Shown here one piece after another: positions 46,480 through 58,080 of a stretch of 64,000 nucleotides of DNA. The DNA is from Nageia nagi (taxonomy: Eukaryota; Pinophyta): assembly GCA_050084985.1 (NCBI GenBank), contig JBITNC010000001.1, positions 14,384,001 through 14,448,000 of the forward strand. The letters are read 5' to 3'. The notes beneath the pieces were generated by a model. The model worked only from the letters and a program-made list of their open reading frames with translations. It was not told the DNA's origin and made no database searches. The position numbers and the translations under genes were made by a program. The stretch's first letter is position 1; each line of letters begins with the position of its first letter.

Positions 46480-46810
46480 GGATATGTGCTCCATAATTGT
46501 TTGGTTGATTCCGGAGCGGCTACTACTGTTATGCCCAAAGCAGTGTGTGACGTAATGGGATTGCCTATGACACGAACTACTACTGGAGTATTACAGTTGG
46601 ATTCCACACCTGTTAAGACAGTGGGAGTTATCAAAGATGTAGTTCTGAAGATACACAAGTGCCCCTCTGTGGTTATCACTCAAGAAGTTGTTGTGGTTGA
46701 ATTGCCCCCCCTGTTCGGGTTATGTTTGTCCAGAGAGTTTACAGCAAAAATAGGAGGTTACCTAGCAATGGATTATACTCATTATCTGATCCCTTGCGGG
46801 AATAAGAGGG
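46480..46810 (+). other. Protease domain of element B
   Basis: LVDSGAATTVMPKAVCDVMGL carries the catalytic Asp at 46507. It is followed by TTTGVLQLDSTPVKTVGVIKD and a LPPLFGLCLSREF end. A retropepsin that would cleave the polyprotein in the particle. Confidence 0.85.
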
Positions 46811-47043
46811 TTAGGTTGAACAATGAGGAAATTTCCGAGTTTCACGTAGAAAAAAGGGAGGAAGTGTGTGCAATCTTTGGTGAACTAGAGGAATCAGATG
46901 AATTACTGGAGAAGTTGCAAACAGAAGACCCGTATAGTATGAGTATGCTTAATACCATCAGCGATATGGAATTCGGAAATTATTGCTTGATGGAACCGGA
47001 GTCTTTTGCCCCGGAACTCACTAAGGGAAACTTCCGGAGAAAT

Positions 47044-47430
47044 GAGATCTGGGAGATGTTTTTTGACGGAGCTAGGTCTAAAAATGGATCTGGAGTGGGA
47101 ATCATTCTGAAGGAACCAAATGGCAAGGTATATAAATTCTCTTTCAGACTTACTTGGTTGTGCTCAAATAATGTAACAGAGTATGAAGCACTTTGCCTCG
47201 GACTGGAACAAGCCATTAAAATGAAGATCCGGTGTTTGAAGATCAAAGGAGATTCAGAGCTAATAGTAAAGCAGGTGACGAATAGATGTTCAGTAAAGCA
47301 TCACTATTTGAAATCATACAGAAATAGGGTTTGGGATCTGTTTGAACATTTCGAGGCTCTACATATCCAGTCGATCTCAAGGAGGTTCAATCAAGATGCC
47401 GATGCTTTAGCACAGATGGGTGCCAGCTTT
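47044..47430 (+). other. Archaeal-type RNase H domain located before RT (element B)
   Basis: EMFFDGARSKNGSGVGIIL carries the first Asp (47065), NNVTEYEALCLGLEQA the Glu (47179), LKIKGDSELIVKQV the second Asp (47251) and FNQDADALAQM the last Asp (47401). All four acidic residues of an active RNase H are present. The FDG/GDS/NQDADALA pattern is that of the plant and archaeal-type domain that Tat elements acquired as a second RNase H. In Tat elements, including D here, it follows the first RNase H; in B it lies between protease and RT. It would degrade the RNA of the RNA:DNA hybrid during reverse transcription. Confidence 0.85.
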
Positions 47431-47889
47431 GATCCCACTAATGATTGGTTCAGGAAAAAAGGGGTTCAACTCATTTTCAGGCCTTCAATTCCGGATAATG
47501 ATTCCTTTTGGCAAGTGTTCCGGGATGAGGCTCAGATTAATCAATTCTTATTACAACAAGCTGTGTGTCATGCTGTAGGGGAAGAAGATTCTGAGATCTT
47601 CCGGGAGCAGGATATAATTCAACTGAATAATAATAAGATTCCCAAGGATTTGATTCCGTTCGAAGCATTGTTTGACAGATGTGACCAGGTAAAAAGAAGG
47701 GGTCTAAGTATAAATCCGGACAACTACAGAGAATGTGAGGTTTTCCCGGGCAAGTCATTAAAAATCGGCACCTGTAATACCCCGGAACAAACCCAAGAGA
47801 TTGTGCAATTGTGCAAGGCATATGTAGACATCATAGCTTGGTCTTATGATGATTTGAAAGTTTTCGATAAGTCAGTAATGCAGCATACT

Positions 47890-48650
47890 ATTGAATTAAT
47901 AGAAAACGCCAAACCAGTCAGACAGAAACAGAGGCCAGTGAACCCTAAGATCGAAGCAGCTATGAAACAAGAAGTTCTGAAATTGTATAAAGCTGGAATA
48001 ATTTATCCCATTAAACACTCCACTTGGGTAGCGAACCTCGTGCCTGTCCGGAAGAAAAATGGTGAGATAAGGCTGTGTGTAGATTTCCGGGGCCTGAATA
48101 AAGTATCCTTGAGAGATCATTATCCTTTACCACCAATGGAACAAATACTCAATACCGTGGCGGGTGCTGAAAAATTCTCTTTGATAGACGGTTTCTCCGG
48201 GTACAATCAGGTGTGGGTCCGGAACGAAGACCAATTTAAAACGGCTTTTACAACCAAATGGGTACATTTGCTTTCCAGAGAATGCCTTTCGGTCTGTCCA
48301 ATGCAGGAGCTACTTTCCAAAGAGCTATGGATCATGCATTTGGAGAATTGGTGAACAAAAGCGTGGTGGTATACCTTGACGATATTACTGTGTTCTCACA
48401 TAACAAAAAACTTCACGTCCAACACCTGGAGCAGGTTTTCATCAAATGTAGAAGGTATGGCATATCCTTAAATCCTAAGAAATCAATTTTCGCTGTGGAT
48501 GAAGGGAAGTTATTGGGTCATGTGATTTCAAAAGAAGGTTGGGCCATTGATCCAGATAGAATAAAAGCAATAAATAACTTAGTCCTCCCATCCAATAAGA
48601 AGTCTCTACAGTCTTTTCTGGGTCAGATTAATTTTGTCAGAAGATTTGTT
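47890..48650 (+). other. Reverse transcriptase domain of element B
   Basis: Contains VPVRKKNGEIRLCVDFRGLN, FSLIDGFSGYNQV (Asp 48187), FQRMPFGLSNAGATFQRAM and YLDD (48372-48383), followed by the thumb LGHVISKEGWAIDPDRIKAI. The first frameshift falls between TTKW and GTFAF at 48260-48262. Catalytic residues are intact. Confidence 0.95.
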
Positions 48651-48699
48651 CAGGATTTTTCAGGCATTGTCAAACCTATTACTCAGATGCTAAAAAAGG

Positions 48700-49165
48700 A
48701 TACACTGTTTGAGTGGACGGAAGAAGGTAAAAAGGCTTTTCAGGAAATCAAAGAGGTAATTACTAAAGCCCCGGTACTGAGAAATCCGGATTTTAGTAAG
48801 AAGTTTATTCTGTATGCATATGGTTCGGATACTAGTGTCGCTGCTATTCTGACTCAAAAGTATGAAAAGAATGAGGAATATCCCGTAGCGTTCTTCAGCC
48901 AAACTATGAATAGTTGCGAAGAGAAATATACCTTTCTCGAAAAACAAGTTTTGGCCATTGTGAAAGCTCTTAGTAAGTTGAAACATTATGTTGCTCAAAG
49001 CAAGATTTTGATTCTAACTATACATCCGGATGTCAGGTCTTATATTATGCAGGGTGAGTTAGGAGAAGGAAGACCCGGCTGGATTTCAAAAATCCTCAAA
49101 TATGATGTAGAAATCCGACCTACCAAGCTCATAAAAGGGAGAGCGCTTTGTGAGCAACTTGCAAA
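48700..49165 (+). other. Ty3-type RNase H domain of element B, catalytic residues lost
   Basis: The fold is recognisable (FEWTEEGKKAFQEIKEVI, PVAFFSQTMNSCEEKYTFLE, KILKYDVEIRP). The YTDAS block is LYAYGS, so the first catalytic Asp is Tyr (codon 48819). The TDH block is LTIHPD, so another catalytic Asp is Ile. It probably serves as a structural connector, as the inherited RNase H does in other dual-RNase-H elements. Confidence 0.75.
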
Positions 49166-49319
49166 ATCAACAACACCAGAGGAGGGAACAGTATGCCATA
49201 TTGAACAAAAGGTACCAGAGGTCGAACACGGGGTTATAACGAATGATTGGGTAGAGCAGCTAAGCCGATACTTCGAGTCCGGAAAGCTTCCTGACAACAT
49301 GAATGCGTCCCAGAGAAGG

Positions 49320-50500
49320 CGGTTCAAAATTCATGCCCAGAACTATACAGAAATAGATGAGGTACTTTATAGAAGAAATCATGATGGTGTTTTGCTGAGG
49401 TGTGTACCGGCATCGAAGACAGAAGAACTTATTGAAGAGTTCCATTCTGGGATGTCCGGAGGCCATTATTCCGGATATACAATGGTGGGTAAAATTATCC
49501 AAGCCGGATATTATTGGCCTACCATGTTTAAAGAGGCTTTTGCAAAATCCCAGAGTTGTGAGAAATGTCAAAGGTTTGCGGGAGAAGGAGGAGTTCAGCA
49601 TTGCCGTTGGAACCGGTGCAAGCGGAGGAACCCTTTCAGCAATGGGGGTTGGATTTTATTGGAGTAATCAATCCTAATTCTTCAGCCGGGCATAAATTTA
49701 TTCTCACAGCTACAGATTTTTTCACCAGATGGGCAGAGGCAGAAGCCGTGAAGGAAGCAAACCAGAAGACCGTGGTAAAGTTCATAGAGAAGCTAATCAC
49801 TAGGTATGGTATCCCTCAAACAATTGTTTCAGACAATGGCTTAGCATTTGTAGGAACAGAAGTCACAAATTTTGCTATGAGATTTGGTATTTATTGGAAA
49901 ACTTCCTCGAATTACTACCCTCAGGGTAATGGTTTGGCCGAATCTACAAATAAGAACTTGATCCGGATTCTTAAAAGAATAATGGAAGACAATCCAAGAA
50001 CTTGGCATGAGAAACTTAATTGGGCATTGTGGGCAGATAGGATCACTGTGAAGGCATCCATCAAAACCAGCCCTTATACTCTGGTATACGGGAAGAGAGC
50101 CATGTTGCCAAGTCATTTCGAGCTTCCGGCCTTGAAAATTTTACAGGAATACGGAGGAGATTTCGAACCGCATCAGGTCCGTCTGAATGAACTACTGCAT
50201 TTGGAAGAACTCCGGAGTCAGTCGTATCAGAGTTTACAGAACAGAAATGAAGTAGTCAAAAGATGGTTTGATAACCGGAAGGCCACTCCAGGAGATTTCA
50301 AGGAAGGAGATTTAGTTTTGAAATGGGATGAAGACAGAGCCAAGACTGGGAAACATAAAAAGTTTGAATCCTTATGGTCCGGACCGTACATGATATCTAG
50401 ATGCGCGGGAAAAAATTCTTTTGAAATAGCAAAGTTAAATGGGTGGCGGCTTCCAATCTTGGTTAATGGGCAGCACTTAAAGCACTATGAACCCGCATGC
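49320..50500 (+). other. Integrase of element B
   Basis: The HHCC zinc-binding part (FHSGMSGGH...CEKCQ, 49440-49570) is followed, after the second frameshift, by the core: Asp in WGLDFIG (49652), Asp in SDNGLAF (49832) and Glu in NGLAEST (49940), a DX35E spacing. The C-terminal part has EGDLVLKWDEDR and LWSGPYMI, a GPY/F-type module, and no chromodomain. Confidence 0.9.
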
Positions 50501-50512
50501 GCGGGAGATTGA

Positions 50513-50639
50513 CCGAAGGAAAAGACATGGTTTTGTATATATGTAAATAGAAAAGATATGATTTTCAATTTGGAATTTTGAGGCTGGATTCTAAATTTCT
50601 TTTGACAAAGGCGAAATTTTCCCTCAGAAGTCGCCATAA
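50513..50639 (+). other. Element B spacer before 3' LTR, no clear polypurine tract
   Basis: The LTR edge is preceded by CAGAAGTCGCCATAA, which is not purine-rich. The nearest purine stretch is GACAAAGGCGAAA at about 50603-50615. The word AGTCGCC is the complement of GGCGACT in the 44533 primer-like site. Confidence 0.5.
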
Positions 50640-52555
50640 TGTAGATTCCTACAGAATAAATTCTTTGTTAAAACCCCGGTAGCCTTTACTTACAATCATG
50701 GGTTCATTTTGAGATTCGCGGGAGTTTTGGAGCAGATAAAGCAGCTCGGAATCAGAGTAAAGTTTTCCAGAACGAAATGAAGACGTGGCGGAAGATAGGG
50801 TAGTCGCATTTGGTGAAGACCGGGTTCCGGAGATGATGAAGTCAGCAAGGGGAATTGAAAGGCCCGGAGTGAGTGAGCTAAACATTCCCGGAAATAAAGC
50901 TATGACGTCACAGAAAAGATGAAGCTCACTTTTACAAAGGAAACCGGAGTCCGGAAGAGATGACGTCAGCAAGAGAAAGTTATTATCCGGAACCATAAAG
51001 GAAAACATTCCGGAGGAAGGAAGAGATGACGTCACAGGCGAAACGACGTTCACATTTTTTTTATAAAAGCCGGAGTCCGGAGATGACGAGTCATCAAAGG
51101 TAACTAGAAGGCCCGGAATCTGTGCATGGAGCATTCCGGACATATGAAGGCGATGTCACAGGTAGAACAGTGTTCATATCTTGCAGGAAATCAGACTCCG
51201 GAAGCAATGAAGTCTACACCGTCTTATCCGGAAGGCGAAGCGTTCCGGAGGTCCGGAAATGACGTCACATGGAAAGGCAAAGTCTACATCCGGAAGGGAA
51301 ACCGGAGCCCGGAACAGATGACATCAGCAAAAAGAAGATTAGTATCCGGAACCAGCGAGCGAGAAATTCCGGAGATTCAAAGGTGATGTCACAAGGAGAT
51401 ATAAAGTTTACAATCATAAAGCAAACCGGAGCCCGGAATGGATGACATCATCAAGGAGTGACTTAGTGTCCGGAGCCAATGGAATGAAGAATTCCGGAGA
51501 CTTGAAGCTGACGTCAGGTGAAGGGGAAAAGATTAACATTTGGAATTAAGACCACGTCAAGAGGAAAACAGGCCCGCAACGAAAGATCAAAGAGTCAGAG
51601 TCGGAGAATTAAACATCCCGGGAGAGAGAGAGAGAAGTCTGCAAAATTCCAGAGCGCCATCATCAAGGGAATCGAATCATCAGCAATCTGCCCAATTTTG
51701 TAACAGTCGGCCAAGTGTCATATGTAGTTGATAGCAGTTCAAGAAGGCCGGAATCTTGCGGCCGTTTTTGTAAACGTTTCCGTTCTGTAACCTTGTAACT
51801 GTTGTTAATACAGTATAAATATATGAAAATAAAGAGAAACTAAGGGTCGGAAGCCTAGTATTGCCCTTTTCATTTGTTCTCGAAGACCTGTAGCTTCAGT
51901 CCGGTACTATGAAACCATCTTGACCTTTCTTGTCTAGCACTCGTAATTGTTATTCTTAATTTGGTTACATTGTGGCAGCTTAGCTTGTTTCCTGAGTAAT
52001 AGTTGCGGGTTGCTAGTATAACTGTGTCTGCTACATGGTAGAGTAGAAGCTGGGGAGCTATTCAGAGAGTGAGGACTTGTTCTGTGGCTGCGACACTAGA
52101 TTCAGGCCAAGGTTTCGCATACTGCGAAAGCCCGCGCTGAACTAGTGATCTACCCCTTTGCTTTCTCTCTCGTTACCCTATCCTTTTATCCCTTTCCTGT
52201 TACTCTATCCTTTTATCCCTTTCCTGTTACTCTCATCCTTTTGCTTACATTCCTCGCACCCTGTCCTTTTTATTTCCTCTCTTGTTACCCTTACTCTTTT
52301 GCTTTAATCTCTCGCACTCTGTTCTTTTTATCTCTTTCCAGTTACTCTATCCTTTTATCCCTTTCCTGTTACTCTCATCCTTTTGCTTACATTCCTCGCA
52401 CCCTGTCCTTTTTATTTCTTTCCTGTTACTTTTCCTCTACCCAATGGATAAGGAACCGGCCTTCTCCGGAGATCAGGCTGCGTCCCACAGTCTGTTCGTG
52501 AACTACTTTGGTTAAGATTGTTACAGGCGCACATATTACACAATCTCAATCAACA
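50640..52555 (+). repeat. 3' LTR of element B
   Basis: 1,916 bp; one difference from the 5' LTR seen by eye (A at 50769). Confidence 0.95.
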
Positions 52556-52560
52556 AGGGT

Positions 52561-53000
52561 AATAAACTAAAGAAAATGTTTGAGCAATGTGAAACTTTTT
52601 ACAAAAGGCTTTCATGTCTTTACCTTTAAAATTTAACACATTATCAATAATCAACCTTTGTGGCACTCGAAACCTAATAATGATATTCTCTATCAACATT
52701 CCAATGATCTTATCTTGCATAACTAACTTCATTAGAATGGCTTCAGCCCATTTTGTGGTAATATCTATTTCTATAATAATTTGTGACCTTCTATTGAATG
52801 TGGATTGATGAGGCTAATCCAATCTATGCCCCATGTTGCAAATGACCAAGGTGAAACTATTGAATTCAATTTTTAAGTTGGGTTTTTAATCAAATTTGAA
52901 TGTTTTTGACATTGTAAATATTTTTGAACATCATTCTTATAGTCCTCCTCCATTGTAGGCCAATAGTACCCAATTCATAAAATCTTAGTGTACAATGCTT
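52561..53000 (-). pseudogene. Integrase core of element D, upstream part
   Basis: The minus frame at 52550-52732 reads VMQDKIIGMLIENIIIRF, VPQRLIIDNVLNFKGKDM and FCKKFHIAQTFSLVYYP, the second Asp region of the core; just before it is EIDITTKWAEAILM. It is cut by B exactly after YYP and resumes at 42575. Confidence 0.85.
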
Positions 53001-53740
53001 TTGCATTAAAATATCCTCCACACAACCCATCATGTACATGTTCTAATGCTATTGTTATTTCATGTTGTTTTAGACATCTCAAAAATTTTCAATCAAATGT
53101 CCTTGTTTATAACACTTCACCAATAATCACATACTTAATAGTTTTCCACTTTAATCTATTTTTTCATTTCTATCAAAGCTTGATGGAATTATTTGATCTT
53201 TCAAATAATTGTAAATATCAACATACTATTACTGAGGATCACTTTATATATCAAGGTGATTGATGTATGTACTTTGTATATGTGGTTAATGTAGGAAGGT
53301 GTACTAAGCTTTTGAATCTTAAGGGTAGTTTCTTCATCTTCTATCTCAAATTATGCCAATGAAGCTACACTTGCCATTACATCTACATACCTATTATTAG
53401 TATTTGGAATATTTTGGATAGTGTACCTATTAAACTCATCAAGAAACTTAACAACCACTATATTAAATGGCTTTTAATTTTCATTCTTTGTATTGTATGT
53501 ATCATTAACTTGATTTACTATAAGCTATGAATCACCATAGATCTCCAAATATTTATTTAAGGTTATGTATGTTTTTAATCCCAAAATCAAACCTTCATAC
53601 TCTACCATGTTATTAATATACTCAAATCAAAGTTTATAAACCATAGGAATTACCTTATTAGAGGTGACACTAAAATAATACCTACAAGTACTCTATAAGA
53701 ACACTTAGATCCATCAAAATATAGGGTCCAAGTTATAGTT
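53000..53740 (-). pseudogene. Archaeal-type RNase H of element D and linker
   Basis: The minus frame gives WTLYFDGSKCS, NMVEYEGLILGLKTY, YLEIYGDS.LIVNQVND and KFLDEFNRYTIQNIP. This is the second RNase H of Tat elements, here in its usual place after the first RNase H and before integrase. The DEDD-type residues are still visible although frames shift and stops occur. Confidence 0.75.
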
Positions 53741-53899
53741 TCTTCCTCCATATAACATATGAACTCATCTAGAATTGTTATTTCTTCAATATCATGTCAT
53801 TTATGGCCTTTTATCAGTTTTACATATCATTGGCTATGTGAATCCTCATCATACTCATTTGGGAACTCTCTTTATACCATTATGCCATCATTCCAAGGG

Positions 53900-54330
53900 A
53901 AGTTTGCAATTTATTGCCCTTTCATGGATTTTTGCTTTACCACATTGATATCAAATTATTTCAATAGCATCAACCAATAAGCCACTCTTCCTTAAAAATG
54001 TTATTTTGCTATAAGATATTTTAGTGGGTTAACTAGGCTAACAACATATGTAGCATAGTACAAAAGATAATGCCTCAAATTTTTTGTAACAAAAATAATA
54101 CCAAAGCAAAGCTTTTCCATAGGTGTATATCTAGTTCTATAATTAATAAGGTTTTTTCTAAGGTACTATATTGCCCTTTATTTATTATCATCATCTTTCT
54201 AACAACATTGCCCTAACAAATACAAAATAGCTTATATATAAAGATATATATATGTTGGTTTTGCAAAATCCATAGGCACTAAGATAGGAGGATTTAACAA
54301 GTATTATTTCATACCCTTAAATGCTTTTTA
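53900..54330 (-). pseudogene. Ty3-type RNase H of element D
   Basis: Segments YTPMEKLCFGIIFVTKNLRH and YYATYVVSLVNPLKYL are the typical first RNase H (connector) of Tat elements. Stops are frequent. Confidence 0.65.
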
Positions 54331-55300
54331 AAATTTTTCATCCCACACAAACTTGACATCCTTTTTCAATAAATGAGTAAATGGCATACATTTATCTCCA
54401 AGTTGGGAAATGAATATTCTTATCAAATTTATCTTTCCTTGAAGGTTCCTTAGTTTCTTAAGATTCCTTGGAGTTGGCATACTTAGTATGTATTTTCCCT
54501 TCTTAGGATTTACCACAATACCCCTTTTTGAGACCATGAATCTAAGAAATTTTCTTGAAGTAATACCAAAAACACACTTTTGAGGTGTGAGTCTAAGCTT
54601 ATACCATTTTAAGATTTGAAATACCTCTTCAAGGAGCTCTAAATGGTCTTGTCCTTGCTTTGATTTGACCAATATGTCATCAACATAGACCTCTACATTT
54701 ATGAATGTGTTCATGGAACATTGACACCATAGCTCTTTAGTAGGTAGCACTAGCATTTTTTAATCTAAAAGGTATGACCTTACAAAAAAAATTTCCCTAT
54801 GGTGTAGTGAAATCATTATTATGTTGATAAGTCAAATTGATTAATATTTGATTATATCAATAAAATAAAAAGTATCATGACTAGAAATACTATCCACAAT
54901 CATATCAATATTAGGAAATGGAAAATCATATTTTGGATAAACATTATTGATATCATGAAAATTAGTGCAAACCCTTATTTCTCTAGTAGGTTTTGTAATA
55001 GGAACAATGTTAGACATTCATTATGAATAATCAATTGGTTTAATGAATCCAACATTCAAATAGTTTTTTATTTCTTTATTAACTAAAAATGACTTAGAAG
55101 GATGCATATTTCTTAATTTTCATTTAATTGGTTTGGGTCCTTCATTTAGTGGTAAATTATGCATAACAAAAGAGGAATCTAAGCTAGGCATATCATGATT
55201 TTTAATGAATTTATTTTTGTACCTTTCTTGCTAAGGTGTTGGAAGGGTTTCTCCAACCTTGACCAATATTTGTTCATCACTTGTTATGATATTGACATCT
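54328..55300 (-). pseudogene. Reverse transcriptase of element D
   Basis: The open part at 54328-54756 contains VEVYVDDILVKSK (catalytic YVDD), KLRLTPQKCVFGI and a thumb with GKINLIRIFISQLGDKCMPF. Upstream frames give LRNMHPSKSFLV, VGFIKPIDYS, MSNIVPITKP and FPFPNIDMIVDS. Clearly Tat-type RT, with stops. Confidence 0.9.
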
Positions 55301-55649
55301 ACTAATTATTTGGCTGGAAATGTTAATTCATCCTTTTTTTGTAATAATGAAGGAAGTTCTTCTAATCCATTAATATCACATGTATCATTATCTCCTTGCT
55401 GAAGCTAAAATACTTCATTGAAATTCACTTCTTTTCCAAAATATGCATACTCATTAAGAATACAACTTATTTTTCATTTCTCATTAGACTTAGGTAATTT
55501 TGAATATGCCCCCCAAGTATTCTAAAATATCATCATTAGTATTGAAGCAATCAAACTCAAGTGGTATAGTTCATCAAGTCATAAATCTTGATCAATATAT
55601 TTAGAAAGTTTAATAAAATTATATTTTTTATAAAATTGATAGGTCCCAT

Positions 55650-55750
55650 TATTTGTATTATATTTCGATCACTACCCAATCCATTCTTATTTTTTGATCT
55701 CCTAAAGTAGTAGAAAAAGAAGAGATGAAAAGGTTTTACCTGTTATGTTT
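55650..55750 (-). pseudogene. G-patch-like segment of element D
   Basis: The minus frame ends with KNKNGLGSD in the position matching F's KYKKGLGSD. The first half is worn. Confidence 0.4.
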
Positions 55751-55979
55751 GTTGCATGATCATTTATTAACATCTCTAATTTGGGTTATATTATTGCTAC
55801 AAAGAAATATTCCTCATCATCTCCATGGTTTTCATGCCACTAATAGCCTTTAGGAAGTATAGCATGCCACTAATAGCCTTCAAGTAGTATAGCATGCCAT
55901 TGAAAGCCTTCAATACTAAGAATTTTTGGTCATCCTAGACCTTTGATGGACATGACAAAATCAATATTTTCAATTTTGT

Positions 55980-56560
55980 ACATTCCCATACTTGTTTTTG
56001 TGATCTAAGGCTATTTTTCTATGTTTACCACTGGTGCACCTATTTTCAAAGGTACATTCTCATATCTAGGATAAGTCATTATGAATTCTTCTAAATCTAC
56101 TACATTACATAAGGCATATGGTTCTATATCACCTATTACTACATATACCTCACCATGATATTCAAATTTCAACTTGCCATGTACTATAGATGGGACTACA
56201 TCCATATCATGAAGCCAAGATCTTCCTAACAATAGGTTATAAGATAATTTTGAATCCACAACCTAAAAATGAGTTTGAATTGTTCTAAATCCTATTGTAG
56301 GCAAAATTATAGCTATCCCAACTATCTTTTTAGATGAACTATTATACACCCTAATTCTAAATGTTACTTCTTTTAAGGGAGGTATCTCTACATATTTTTT
56401 TTAAGGTTGTATCAAAACTTTATGAAAATGTACATTAAGAATTGATCTATTATATACCAACGTTCTTTTTATCTCCCATCCATCTATCATAGGTGTGATG
56501 TATAAAGCTAGACATTCAGCAAGGAGTTCTTTACTAAGCTATTTAGATCTATAAAAAGAT
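55980..56560 (-). pseudogene. Protease of element D
   Basis: The open part at 56011-56259 reads MDSKLSYNLLLGRSWLHDMD and then VVPSIVHGKLKFEYHGEVYV, the C-terminal half of a Tat retropepsin. The active-site half is broken. Confidence 0.75.
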
Positions 56561-56929
56561 ATTGCATCACATTCCTTAATAGATCTAAATTTTTCTAAAA
56601 ACATGGTAGGAGAAACATTTTTTGGGACAATTTATTTTTTGAATAAAGCATATAATATCTCCCTATGTGTTTCATATGTAGAAATGAGATCATACAAACT
56701 AATATTAGCAAGAGTAGATTTCAATTATTCAATCATGCTATAATTTTGGGGATCAAGTGGGACACTTACTTTTTCAGTAGTAATCAGATTTGGAATATGT
56801 ATTAGATTCCCCTTTCTTATTCCCACACAAACTTCTTTATCAACTAAAACTATGTTCATTGTTACCTCTAGATTTGAATATTTCTAATCAATTCCAATAC
56901 CCCCCTTAGGTAATAAGATTTAGAATCTC

Positions 56930-57970
56930 TTCCTCTAATGCTTTGAAAAAATTTGTAGCATGATTTTTTCTTTGATGATAAGTGCAATAAGTATCAAAAT
57001 TTCCCATAAGGATATTATCATCTTATGTTGTTTTCTCTAATGGCTACAATAAACCTCTTTTCATAAGATCTCTCATAATAAACCTTAGTTGAATTGGGAA
57101 TGTATACCTTCATTCTATTGTTGTAGTTGATATTGTCAATTTAGTTGGAGATATAGGTGTATCATCCATATTCACTATTTTTCCTCCTTTTTTTTGTATG
57201 TATTACAATTCTTCTTATTTTAAGGAGTGTATGTATACTTGAGATCCCATAACTTAAGTAGGAGTTTCTCTTTTTGCAACAATTCTTGTACCAATGCTCC
57301 AAATCCAATATGCTTATTACTTGGAGCATGAAAATTAATTATAAACAAAATATAATCTCTAAATATACCATGAATTTCATATTTATCCAATTTTCTATGA
57401 ATATATTTCCAGACCTTTTTGAACCTTGGAATATACTTCTCTAGGGTTTCACTATTTCCTTAGTGCATTACACATAACTCTATAATAGTTCCTTGCTCTT
57501 TAACATTATGCTTGTATTGACCCATGAATACTTTTACCAATTATTTGAACAAATCTATTAATCCCCCTAGAAAATTGTAGAACCATTGACTAGCATCACC
57601 TTTCAAACTCCTTCAAAAACATTTGGCCATCAATCTCTCCTTTGATCCCAATTTTAGCAAACACTCCTCCTAAAAGTTGATAAGATGATACTTTGGATTT
57701 ATTCTCCACTAAACATCTCAAACTTGGGGGCCTTATTCTTAGGTGGTAAGAAATAATTCCAAATATTATACAATAATGGTGCTCAATGAATACACCAACA
57801 TAATCTTCTTCTTTTTAATAGGATCTTTTGCTATTCTCAAGATTGATTATCCTTGCAATTAGTGCCAAATTTGAAACTAACTAAGAAATACTACCAGAGC
57901 TTTACATTGAAGCTATTTTTATATATAGAGTTTCTAATTCTTTATCCATATGTACCATCTTCTCTAGATC
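56930..57970 (-). pseudogene. Decayed gag of element D
   Basis: The minus frame gives YCTYHQRKNHATNFFKALEE near 56950-57000, the Cys/His knuckle of Tat Gag (worn). The capsid part upstream includes the region around 57560-57640. Confidence 0.6.
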
Positions 57971-58080
57971 TTCTTCTTTTTTTGTCACTGGTAGCATAAA
58001 AATAGTCTATGAATGTCGCCAATAATGTATATTCCTTACAAAAATCTTGGAGATCTTACGGATAGGGAAAGATTAATCCA

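Larger units (their letters stand above)
44638..50512 (+). pseudogene. Gag-Pol polyprotein of element B, two 1-base frameshifts
   Basis: The ATG at 44638 (MWTRSKTRAAKEEPEF) is preferred over the upstream in-frame TTG, which lies in the primer region. Frame 1 runs to 48354 without a stop. The reading then moves frame near 48260-48262 and again near 49580-49582; in both places one G appears to be missing from a G run. In order: capsid Gag (44900-45350), a short Cys/His cluster CLACNDAHEQATC (45778), protease DSGA (Asp 46507), RNase H (47050-47430), RT (47890-48650), second RNase H (48700-49160), integrase (49320-50500). No envelope-like ORF and no chromodomain follow. About 1,960 codons in all, otherwise clean. 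Confidence 0.9.
42576..52555 (+). mobile_element. Element B: nearly intact 9,980-bp Ty3 element with RNase H upstream of RT
   Basis: LTRs of 1,916 bp (42576-44491 and 50640-52555) have TGTAG...CAACA ends, are in perfect register (offset 8,064) and differ at one site seen by eye (G in TTCCGGAACG, A in TTCCAGAACG). A perfect AGGGT duplication flanks it. The interior (44492-50639) encodes Gag, protease, an archaeal-type RNase H, RT, a degenerate second RNase H and integrase. The only coding defects seen are two frameshifts. Its composition is CpG-rich and differs sharply from the surrounding DNA, as expected of a recent insertion. The IDGFSGYNQ motif in RT places it with the Athila/Tat branch. 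Confidence 0.97.
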
